From: an uncultured Clostridia bacterium
GTDB lineage: Bacteria > Bacillota > Clostridia > Christensenellales > Borkfalkiaceae
Reading direction: 5' to 3'
Assembly: GCA_934249215.1 (NCBI GenBank)
Contig: CAKQKN010000026.1
Span: 1 to 6,913, forward strand
DNA length: 6,913 bases
In this document: positions 1 through 4,688 of the stretch, one piece after another
Layout of the letters: the number at the start of each line of letters is the position of its first letter
Position numbering within the stretch: position 1 is the first letter of the stretch
Made by a program: the position numbers and the translations under genes
The notes under the pieces: model-generated
Databases searched by the model: none
What the model saw: the letters and a program-made list of their open reading frames with translations, nothing else
Told to the model about the DNA's origin: nothing

Positions 1-29
1 AGTCTCCGACAAATCTTTTTATTGTAAAT

Positions 30-60
30 ATTATACCACAAATTAAGACAAATGTATCAA
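30..60 (-). promoter_or_regulatory. Sigma-A-type promoter reading out of the left edge
   Basis: On the minus strand a TTGATA box (55-60) is followed 19 bases later by a perfect TATAAT (30-35). The -10 box is preceded by TGG, giving an extended -10 (TGnTATAAT), which can compensate for the long spacer. Transcription would start near position 23 and leave the window, so the gene it serves is not visible. Upstream of the boxes (70-120) the motifs TATAGTC and GTCGATT each occur twice, which could be operator-like, but that is only a suggestion. Confidence 0.55.
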
Positions 61-367
61 AAATAACGCATATTTTATAGTCGATTCTGATCTATTATAG
101 TCACATTTTGTCGATTATCGTCGAAAATTACCCACACTCCCAACGCAAAAAACTCCCGAAAAAACCACTCGAAAATCTCTCTTTACACACAAAAAAAGCG
201 TTTCAAAATCATGGCCGAAAATGCAAAAAGCCGAAATTATTCTCGCAACGAAAAAACGCCGGACCATTATCAAAAGTCTCGACGTTTTCAAATCAAATCG
301 TCCAATTACCGTCCCGTCGGAGTAGCCACAAGCATACGACGCTAACCGGCGGTACCCGTTTTTTCTA
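61..367. other. Non-coding stretch between the NYN-LOTUS gene and the left-edge promoter
   Basis: I see no convincing gene here. The open frames on either strand have no ribosome binding site, read as low-complexity Lys/Arg/Phe-rich peptides and run into the real coding region in a different frame. The stretch holds the 3' untranslated region and terminator of the NYN-LOTUS gene (250-285) and AT-rich DNA upstream of the left-facing promoter. Confidence 0.6.
250..285 (-). terminator. Rho-independent terminator of the NYN-LOTUS gene
   Basis: Read on the minus strand, ACGTCGAGAC (285-276) pairs with GTCCGGCGT (264-256). This gives a 9-bp stem with one bulged A and one G-U pair around an 11-base loop, and a run of T follows (256-251). 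It lies about 85-110 bases after the gene's stop codon, so the mRNA would carry a 3' untranslated region of roughly that length. No better candidate lies closer to the stop. Confidence 0.65.
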
Positions 368-1225
368 TCAGTTCTTTTCCGTCCTGCGCCCTGGCTGTTT
401 GGCAAAGAATTTCTTTTTTCCGACGGAATCGTTTTTCTTTTCTTCTCCGCGCCCGCTCGTTTTCGTTTCGGCCGATTTTTTCGCGGGCTTCTGCTTGGAT
501 GCGGGCAACAAAAACATCGTCGTACCGTCGCGTCCGGTCTGAATCTCGTAGTCGCCTATATCGCCGATAACTTTTCCTATAAGTTCTTTCATCGAACGAC
601 AACCGTAGTTTTTCGGCACGAAATCGGCAAACTTGTTCTTCATCTCCATACCGATCCGCGCATACAACGCCCAGCCGTCCTCTTCGATGAGTTTTTCGAT
701 AATTTCTTTCAGCGCAACCCGTCTGCTCTCATCGAGAATCTGTCGTTTCTCCACCGCTTTTTTCTCGGTGACCTTGCCCTTTTCGGCAACGGCGTCACTG
801 TTATCGAGGTAAATAAATTCGGAAAACGCGTTTACGAAAGCTTGAGCCGTCTGTTTCAGACCGAACCCGACAACCGTTTTTTCGCGCTCCCGAAGTTCCT
901 GCACGAGTCGCGTGAAATCGCTGTCGGACGACGCAAGGCAAAACACGTCGATATCCTTTTCGAAAAGAACGACCATCGCGTTTATAATGAGCGAAATATC
1001 CCCCGAATTTTTTCCCTTGACCGCCGAAAATTGCTGCTCGGCGATAAGCGAATGTTTCGCGACCGTTTCTTTCCACGCCTGAACGTTCGGGCTTGACCAG
1101 TCGGCAAAAACCCGCCGTACGATCACGTCGCCATAGTTCGCCGCTTCCTCGATAAGTCGCGCCGCATACTTTGCGGATATATTTTCGGCGTCGATAAACA
1201 CCGCCACTCTTTTATTTTCTTTCAT
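368..1225 (-). CDS. NYN-domain (LabA/DUF88-type) putative ribonuclease with C-terminal OST-HTH/LOTUS domain
   Basis: A 285-residue protein. Residues 6-141 form a NYN (PIN-like) nuclease fold: FIDAEN at 10-15 supplies Asp12 and Asn15, GKNSGD at 71-76 supplies Asp76, and SSDSDF at 99-104 supplies Asp101 and Asp103. These are the acidic residues expected to bind the metal in this family. A charged linker follows, then an OST-HTH/LOTUS domain at about 169-240 (signature DGWALYARIG, then FVPKNYG and a MKELI helix), a fold known to bind RNA. The last 45 residues are Lys/Arg-rich. The family pattern suggests a cytoplasmic RNA-cutting or RNA-processing enzyme; the substrate is unknown. The ATG at 1225 is preferred over an in-frame TTG at 1246 because AGGGG sits 7 bases before it. 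No good -35 box is visible upstream; a TATAAA at 1273-1278 is a weak -10 candidate. It may be transcribed with nrdG, 147 bases upstream. Confidence 0.93.
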   Translation of the reverse strand: MKENKRVAVFIDAENISAKYAARLIEEAANYGDVIVRRVFADWSSPNVQAWKETVAKHSLIAEQQFSAVKGKNSGDISLIINAMVVLFEKDIDVFCLASSDSDFTRLVQELREREKTVVGFGLKQTAQAFVNAFSEFIYLDNSDAVAEKGKVTEKKAVEKRQILDESRRVALKEIIEKLIEEDGWALYARIGMEMKNKFADFVPKNYGCRSMKELIGKVIGDIGDYEIQTGRDGTTMFLLPASKQKPAKKSAETKTSGRGEEKKNDSVGKKKFFAKQPGRRTEKN

Positions 1226-1248
1226 CTCAAATCCCCTGTTCGCCAATA

Positions 1249-1265
1249 CCGACTTTCCCCGTCGG
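1249..1265 (-). other. Small hairpin in the leader of the NYN-LOTUS gene
   Basis: CCGAC (1249-1253) pairs with GTCGG (1261-1265) around a 7-base loop, 24 bases upstream of the start codon and just before the ribosome binding site. Five pairs is a short stem, so a regulatory role is only possible. Confidence 0.25.
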
Positions 1266-1304
1266 CACTTGTTTTATAATCAAAATTCCGTTTTAATCCG
1301 TCCG

Positions 1305-1351
1305 CCCGAAGCAAAATAATTAGTGATGACGAATGGAATCCCGAAGCAAAA
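1305..1351. repeat. 12-bp direct repeats bracketing one copy of the dispersed 23-bp repeat
   Basis: CCCGAAGCAAAA occurs exactly at 1305-1316 and again at 1340-1351, offset by 35 bases. The DNA between them is essentially the first copy of the 23-bp repeat (1320-1342), whose last three bases overlap the second direct repeat. The pair lies in the 147-base gap between nrdG and the NYN-LOTUS gene. A related sequence, CCCCGAAGCAACG, occurs at 4003-4015 in the leader of the acidic-repeat gene. Confidence 0.6.
1320..1342. repeat. Dispersed inverted repeat, copy A
   Basis: The 18-mer GATGACGAATGGAATCCC at 1325-1342 is found in exact reverse complement at 4663-4680. Extended to 23 bases (1320-1342 against 4663-4685), the copies differ at one position. 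It lies about 30 bases past the nrdG stop codon. The element is close to palindromic at its ends (GGGAT and ATCAC in this copy), so it could form only a weak hairpin here. Confidence 0.7.
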
Positions 1352-1372
1352 ACTTACCGTAAAAAACGACGA

Positions 1373-2074
1373 TTAGTCCACTCCCCGAAGCCCCACGTTA
1401 TCGAGCCCTCCGGCGCGCAAAATTTCGGCAATTTCGTGCATTTCCGCGTCTGAATAAGCGGAAAAATCATGCCTTGGCACGCAGTCGGAATCTTTAAACT
1501 TCTGAAGAAAATAGCGTTTCGCTCCATATAGCCACTCCGCGATCTCCTTAAAGTCCTCTTTCGCGTTCAATTCCTTGACGACGGTCGTGCGGAACTCATA
1601 ATCGACCTTTCCTTGCTTTAAAAATTCGACGCTGCGCTTGACGTTTTCGACCGAAACCGCGCACCCCGCCGACAGCTCGTACTTTTCCGGTACGTTCTTT
1701 ATATCCATCGCGACGTAATCGCAAAGGCAATTTTCGACGAGCGTCTGAAGCGCCCCGAAAACACTCCCGTTCGTGTCGATCTTAACGAGAAAACCTTTTT
1801 CCCGCACGCGCGCGCAAAAATCGGCAACGCCCCGATGCAGAAGCGGCTCTCCGCCCGTAATGCAAACGCCGTCGATTTTTCCTTTGCGCCCTTCGAGATA
1901 TTCGATTATCTCGTCATCCGAAAAGTCGTGCGCGGGATCCGGCGGCACAGAAAAAGCAATCTCCGCATTGTGACAAAACGGACAACGAAAATTGCATCCG
2001 GACGTAAAAACGGTACAAGCCGTTCGTCCGGGGAAGTCGAGAAGCGTCAATTTTTGAAAACCGGCAAATTTCAT
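1373..2074 (-). CDS. nrdG: Radical-SAM activase, anaerobic ribonucleotide-reductase activating protein (NrdG2 type)
   Basis: A 233-residue protein, the usual length for this group. It starts with the conserved N-terminal pattern of NrdG-like activases (FAGFQKLTLLDFPG). The CxxxCxxC cluster Cys27-Cys31-Cys34 (CNFRCPFC) would hold the [4Fe-4S] cluster that cleaves S-adenosylmethionine, and GGEPLL at 74-79 is the SAM-binding loop. By family knowledge it generates the glycyl radical on the class III anaerobic ribonucleotide reductase NrdD, which makes deoxynucleotides without oxygen. No nrdD is present in this window, so the partner must be elsewhere, and activation of another glycyl-radical enzyme is not excluded. 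ATG at 2074 is preferred to an in-frame TTG at 2086; neither has a strong Shine-Dalgarno. The 20-base gap from the upstream lipoprotein gene suggests co-transcription and perhaps translational coupling. No clear terminator follows. Confidence 0.94.
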   Translation of the reverse strand: MKFAGFQKLTLLDFPGRTACTVFTSGCNFRCPFCHNAEIAFSVPPDPAHDFSDDEIIEYLEGRKGKIDGVCITGGEPLLHRGVADFCARVREKGFLVKIDTNGSVFGALQTLVENCLCDYVAMDIKNVPEKYELSAGCAVSVENVKRSVEFLKQGKVDYEFRTTVVKELNAKEDFKEIAEWLYGAKRYFLQKFKDSDCVPRHDFSAYSDAEMHEIAEILRAGGLDNVGLRGVD

Positions 2075-2094
2075 TTTTATACCCAAATTTTTGT

Positions 2095-2724
2095 TTATTC
2101 TTTTACGAGCGAAAATTTTATTGAATAAATATCGCTCAGCTCTTCGCCCGTATCCGAAAATTCATAGCGATCATCAGTCATGATTCTTTCGGTTTTGTTA
2201 ATTACGGCTCGCCCGTCTTTTATCGCAAACGTAACGATATCGTTGAAAAAGCGGCCTGACGCAAAAAGTCTTTGCGATTTAAAAGAAAACAGCCCGAGTG
2301 ACGATGAAGTAATACCGCTTCCGCACGAATAGTTATAAACAAGATAATCGCCGTCTACGTCCTCTGCTATGGCGATCTCTGTTACACCGTAGCCCCCAAA
2401 CCATCCGCCTATAACGTATATATTTCCTTTATATAGCAACAGCGTTTTGCAGGCCGATTTGTATTTATACAGTGCGAAGTTCGTAATGCCCTCGGGCGTG
2501 CAGTCAACGCATTCCTCGTCCGAATATACTTTTATATCGCTTTCAAAATACTTTTTTACGTTGTACGGCAACGAACGATCGTTAAAAGCAATTTTATAGA
2601 AATCAAATTTAGTTTCCTGTGAAAATGATTTTTCGCTTATATCGGGTTGCTCTTCGCCGGATATACCGCAAGATATAAAATAACAGCATAAAAAAAGCAC
2701 AAAAACTAACGATATATGTTTCAT
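2095..2724 (-). CDS. Small putative lipoprotein of unknown function
   Basis: A 209-residue protein I do not recognise. It starts with a type II signal peptide: MKH, a hydrophobic stretch at 4-18, then a lipobox FISC with the lipidated Cys at 19 (Phe at the -3 position is less usual than Leu). The mature part begins acidic and is followed by a globular region with several Cys (72, 75, 92, 134), including a CVDC pair, so disulfides or metal binding are possible. A Gly/Tyr-rich stretch (GGWFGGYG, 106-113) and alternating aromatic and hydrophobic residues suggest beta-strands. The ATG at 2724 is chosen over an in-frame GTG at 2766 because only the former puts the signal peptide at the N-terminus; AGAAG lies 5 bases before it. 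The gene is visibly AT-richer than its neighbours (frequent ATA, TAT, TTT codons). Only about 50 bases separate it from the upstream terminator and no clear promoter is seen there. Confidence 0.75.
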   Translation of the reverse strand: MKHISLVFVLFLCCYFISCGISGEEQPDISEKSFSQETKFDFYKIAFNDRSLPYNVKKYFESDIKVYSDEECVDCTPEGITNFALYKYKSACKTLLLYKGNIYVIGGWFGGYGVTEIAIAEDVDGDYLVYNYSCGSGITSSSLGLFSFKSQRLFASGRFFNDIVTFAIKDGRAVINKTERIMTDDRYEFSDTGEELSDIYSIKFSLVKE

Positions 2725-2770
2725 ACAAACTTCTGTATTGCAAGACGTTTTCTGCAAAAAATACACTGAT

Positions 2771-2810
2771 TCAAGAAAACGGATCCTTCTCTTTTGGAAA
2801 AGAATCCGTT
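2771..2810 (-). terminator. Rho-independent terminator of the acidic-repeat gene
   Basis: On the minus strand AACGGATTCTTTTC (2810-2797) pairs with GAGAAGGATCCGTT (2791-2778). This is an uninterrupted 14-bp stem with two G-U pairs and a 5-base CAAAA loop, followed directly by TTCTTG to make the U-rich tail. It lies 86 bases after the stop codon of the acidic-repeat gene. Confidence 0.85.
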
Positions 2811-2839
2811 AAAGTTATCTTCAGTGTTTCTTTCGCGAT

Positions 2840-2860
2840 CCGGGAAAACAATTTCCCCGG
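2840..2860 (-). other. Second strong hairpin in the 3' untranslated region of the acidic-repeat gene
   Basis: CCGGGAAA (2840-2847) pairs with TTTCCCCGG (2852-2860) around a 4-base loop, with one bulged base. On the minus strand no T-run follows, so it is not itself a terminator. It stands 36 bases past the stop codon, before the true terminator, and could protect the mRNA 3' end. Confidence 0.55.
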
Positions 2861-2895
2861 CAAAAAAACGTGTTGGTCTTATTCTCGCGTCGAGC

Positions 2896-3942
2896 TTATT
2901 CTCCCGTTCCTTCGTCGAAGTCGCTCACAAAATCGAGCTCGGTTTCGTTTTCAACGTCGCCGTCGCGGTTCTTCAACGCTTCTTCAATGAGCTGCATCGC
3001 GTCAACCTCGAACGGTTTTCTTCTTTCGAGCATCTCGTGCTGTTGCGCGCACTGATCGATAAGGCGTTTCGCATATTTCATCGCTCTGCCCGATTTAATA
3101 CGGAGCATAACGGGAACGGTAACGTAAGTCTTTTTGTTCGACATATCGACGCAGTGGAACTTGGGATCTACGGTCGATATATCCATATTAAGATACAGCT
3201 TAAGAGTCTTACCGGCAACGGACAGTTTCACGAAATGGAATCTTCCCATATTGATACTGTCGAACTTCTTGGAAATTCTGGCTTTAAGTTTTCTGAATCT
3301 CAAAGCATAGTTTTTAAGTTCGTCGTATCTGTCCTGAATAACCTCGGACGCAACCATCATCTTTTCCGCAAAGTTCGGGCTTCTGACGTATCCCTTTTTC
3401 TCGGGAACTTCGTCACCGACCGGCTCGAATTCGACGGCAACCGCACTCGTAGCCGCGGTTTCGTCCGTTTCGGCAAAAGCCTCTTCCGTTTCTTCAACGG
3501 GAGCTTCTTCTACCTCTTCGGCAGCCTCTTCCGTTTCTTCAACGGGAGTTTCTTCTACCTCTTCGGCAGCCTCTTCCGTTTCTTCAACGGGAGCTTCTTC
3601 TACCTCTTCAGCGACCTCTTCCGTTTCTTCAACGGGGGATTCTTCTGCCCCTTCGGAAGATTCCATCGCTGCAATCAATTTATCGACTTTTTCGTTTACT
3701 TCACCGATCTGACGTTCAAGACTGTCGAGTCTGTCGTTCGTCAAAGAATCGGGAACGACGACAACAGCCGCGGATTCGGCCGAAGTGGTCGCGGGCGCAA
3801 TCGCAGGCTCGGAGAGTTCAGCCGCTTTTGCGGCTACGGCAATCGGTCTACCGTTCTTATCGATCATCTCCTCTTCGACGACGGCAAAAAATCTCGGCTT
3901 TTTCACACCGGGCATTCCTTCACTTTTCAACCAGATTCTCAT
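2896..3942 (-). CDS. Acidic-repeat protein with a conserved-looking basic C-terminal domain, function unknown
   Basis: A 348-residue protein without signal peptide or membrane segment. Residues 1-34 are a short N-terminal module, then an Ala-rich linker. Residues 65-94 (heptad-like Leu/Ile/Val spacing) probably form a coiled coil. From 103 to about 154 there are three and a half copies of a 15-residue Glu-rich unit starting PVEETEE. Residues about 188-310 form a basic alpha/beta domain: a KNYALRFRKLKARISKKFDS helix, then GRFHFVKLSVAGKTLKLYLNMD, and a second segment with VPVMLRIKSGRAMKYAKRLID. I have the impression of seeing this arrangement in uncharacterised Clostridia proteins, but I cannot name a family with certainty. 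The tail is acidic. The ATG at 3942 is chosen over an in-frame GTG at 3954 because TGAGG lies 6 bases before it. The gene is monocistronic, with promoter 4036-4064 and terminator 2771-2810. Binding of nucleic acid or an acidic partner by the basic domain is only inference. Confidence 0.88.
   Translation of the reverse strand: MRIWLKSEGMPGVKKPRFFAVVEEEMIDKNGRPIAVAAKAAELSEPAIAPATTSAESAAVVVVPDSLTNDRLDSLERQIGEVNEKVDKLIAAMESSEGAEESPVEETEEVAEEVEEAPVEETEEAAEEVEETPVEETEEAAEEVEEAPVEETEEAFAETDETAATSAVAVEFEPVGDEVPEKKGYVRSPNFAEKMMVASEVIQDRYDELKNYALRFRKLKARISKKFDSINMGRFHFVKLSVAGKTLKLYLNMDISTVDPKFHCVDMSNKKTYVTVPVMLRIKSGRAMKYAKRLIDQCAQQHEMLERRKPFEVDAMQLIEEALKNRDGDVENETELDFVSDFDEGTGE
3481..3636 (-). repeat. 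45-bp in-frame tandem repeat within the acidic-repeat gene
   Basis: Copies lie at 3481-3525, 3526-3570 and 3571-3615, with a 21-bp partial fourth copy at 3616-3636. Copies 1 and 2 differ at one base and copy 3 at about three. Each encodes one 15-residue Glu-rich unit. Near-identity at silent positions points to recent duplication or ongoing homogenisation, so copy number may vary between strains. Confidence 0.95.
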
Positions 3943-3970
3943 AGTTAACCTCACTCAAAAATCCGAACCC

Positions 3971-4026
3971 AATCATTTAACCCCGAAAGCGGCATTTGCA
4001 CGCCCCGAAGCAACGATTAAACAATC
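3971..4026 (-). promoter_or_regulatory. Structured 5' leader hairpin of the acidic-repeat mRNA
   Basis: In the minus-strand transcript GATTGTTTAATC (4026-4015) pairs with GGTTAAATGATT (3982-3971): 12 consecutive pairs, four of them G-U. Inside, GGCGT (4004-4000) and ATGCC (3995-3991) form a 5-bp stem closed by a GCAA (GNRA-type) tetraloop. With transcription starting near 4029 the hairpin occupies the very 5' end of the mRNA, leaving the ribosome binding site free. It could stabilise the mRNA or be a protein-binding leader; neither is shown. Confidence 0.5.
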
Positions 4027-4035
4027 TTTGGTATT

Positions 4036-4064
4036 ATTATATAATATAAAATCATAATAATCAA
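4036..4064 (-). promoter_or_regulatory. Sigma-A promoter of the acidic-repeat gene
   Basis: On the minus strand TTGATT (4064-4059) is followed after exactly 17 bases by TATAAT (4041-4036). The spacer and surroundings are strongly AT-rich. The predicted start near 4029 gives a leader of about 87 bases before the ATG at 3942. The -35 box is identical to that of the large lipoprotein gene's promoter. Confidence 0.82.
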
Positions 4065-4343
4065 GCGGATATCGAAAAAAAATCTAAAAGTTTTTGTTTT
4101 TTCACATAATTTTCTTTTTCACGCCTTTTTTCGGCTGTAAAAGCCGATAATCAACGTATAGCGCGGCTTTGTGCCCGCCAAAATTTCGTTTCACGTTCGA
4201 TTAATGTTCGCTTTACATCAGCTGTTTTATTCGCTTTACTGTCGTTAATAAAGAGAACAAAATCCATAAATCACCCGTTTTAATCGTCCGAAAGTCCATT
4301 TTTGTGACTTTTTCTTTTCATTATGCCCTTTACATTATATATA

Positions 4344-4389
4344 AAGGAAAGGCTCGTTGCCTTTTCTATTTAAAAAAATAAAAGCAACG
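4344..4389. other. Two mutually exclusive hairpins (attenuator-like geometry)
   Basis: AGGAAAGGC (4345-4353) can pair with GCCTTTTCT (4359-4367) around a 5-base loop. Alternatively CGTTGC plus TTTT (4355-4365, one bulged C) can pair with AAAAGCAACG (4380-4389). The two share 4355-4365 and cannot coexist. In the minus direction the larger hairpin is made first and the smaller one is followed by a T-rich run (4343 downward). No promoter or product is assigned. Confidence 0.35.
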
Positions 4390-4443
4390 GATTTGAAAAA
4401 CGCCCGTGAAGTTCATTGTCTCATAGCTCCCCGTCCGTCCCAT

Positions 4444-4515
4444 GCAAAACTCGTCGGGCAAAGCTTATCGAAGCGAAACTTATCGCCGCAAAACTCGTCG
4501 AAACGCGCATTATCG
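4444..4515. repeat. Degenerate 15-bp tandem repeat, possibly a pentapeptide-coding remnant
   Basis: Cores of the form AAACTTATCG or AAACTCGTCG begin at 4447, 4461, 4476, 4491 and (more diverged) 4506, a 15-base period with one 14-base step. The 13-mer GCAAAACTCGTCG occurs exactly at 4444-4456 and 4488-4500. On the minus strand the units read as five-residue blocks (DEFCG, DKFRF, DKLCP), and the 14-base step shifts the frame before the last unit. No start codon or ribosome binding site supports a present-day gene. Confidence 0.5.
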
Positions 4516-4597
4516 GACTTATAGCCGCATAAATACACCGAAGTTGCAACCGAAGCAAGGAACAAAAATAAAAATAAAAAACAATGAACAAGAAACG

Positions 4598-4627
4598 AAA
4601 AACGCACGACCGAAGCCGTGCGTTTTC
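4598..4627 (-). terminator. UUCG-tetraloop terminator of the large lipoprotein gene
   Basis: On the minus strand ACGCACGGC (4623-4615), loop TTCG (4614-4611) and GTCGTGCGT (4610-4602) form a 9-bp stem with one G-U pair and a C(UUCG)G tetraloop, one of the most stable RNA loops known. Flanking A and T runs extend the stem by about four A-U pairs, and a T-run follows (4602-4598). It lies about 65 bases after the stop codon. The plus strand also has a T-run after the stem, so weak bidirectional action is possible. Confidence 0.92.
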
Positions 4628-4662
4628 ATGCGTTTTTACGCGATTTAATTTAAACGATTATA

Positions 4663-4685
4663 GGGATTCCATTCGTCATCCCTAA
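4663..4685. repeat. Dispersed inverted repeat, copy B
   Basis: This is the reverse complement of the repeat at 1320-1342, with one mismatch in 23 bases. It begins 4 bases beyond the stop codon of the large lipoprotein gene, before that gene's terminator. In this copy the ends GGGAT (4663-4667) and ATCCC (4678-4682) are perfect complements, allowing a 5-bp stem with a 10-base loop. Confidence 0.7.
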
Positions 4686-4688
4686 CCT

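Larger units (their letters stand above)
3955..4688. other. Long intergenic region without a convincing gene
   Basis: This 734-base stretch between two minus-strand genes holds the leader and promoter of the acidic-repeat gene (3971-4064), a 6-bp stem-loop (TCGGCT/AGCCGA at about 4130-4146, no T-run on either side), a pair of alternative hairpins (4344-4389), a degenerate 15-bp array (4444-4515), the terminator of the large lipoprotein gene (4598-4627) and a copy of the dispersed repeat (4663-4685). Open frames here lack ribosome binding sites; the minus-strand one starting at 4607 begins inside the terminator stem and takes its hydrophobic stretch from the U-tract. Confidence 0.65.

Noticed and set aside
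108..542. Plus-strand open frame of 144 codons near the left end
   Set aside because: It overlaps the end of the NYN-LOTUS gene in antisense, lacks a ribosome binding site and has a low-complexity basic/Phe-rich product.
3481..3636. Assembly artefact causing the tandem repeat
   Set aside because: The copies differ at several bases, remain in frame and join smoothly to unique sequence, so a real repeat is more likely, although the copy number could still be miscounted by short-read assembly.
2794..3948. Long plus-strand open frame (384 codons) opposite the acidic-repeat gene
   Set aside because: It has no ribosome binding site, its Phe/Ser/Arg-rich product is the antisense of the Glu-rich repeats, and the minus-strand gene has a promoter, start site and terminator that fit.
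4130..4146. Rho-independent terminator at the TCGGCT/AGCCGA stem-loop
   Set aside because: The stem has six pairs, but no T-run follows it on either strand and no gene ends into it.
4444..4515. CRISPR array
   Set aside because: The units are 15 bp with no separate spacers, far too short and too uniform in period, and no cas genes are nearby.
4413..4607. Minus-strand open frame encoding a 64-residue peptide with a hydrophobic N-terminus, as in a small membrane protein
   Set aside because: Its GTG start lies inside the terminator stem, there is no ribosome binding site, and the hydrophobic run is just translation of the terminator's T-rich tail.
4442..4648. Plus-strand basic peptide of 68 codons across the 15-bp array
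   Set aside because: No ribosome binding site is seen, and the frame runs through a simple repeat, an A-rich tract and the terminator stem.
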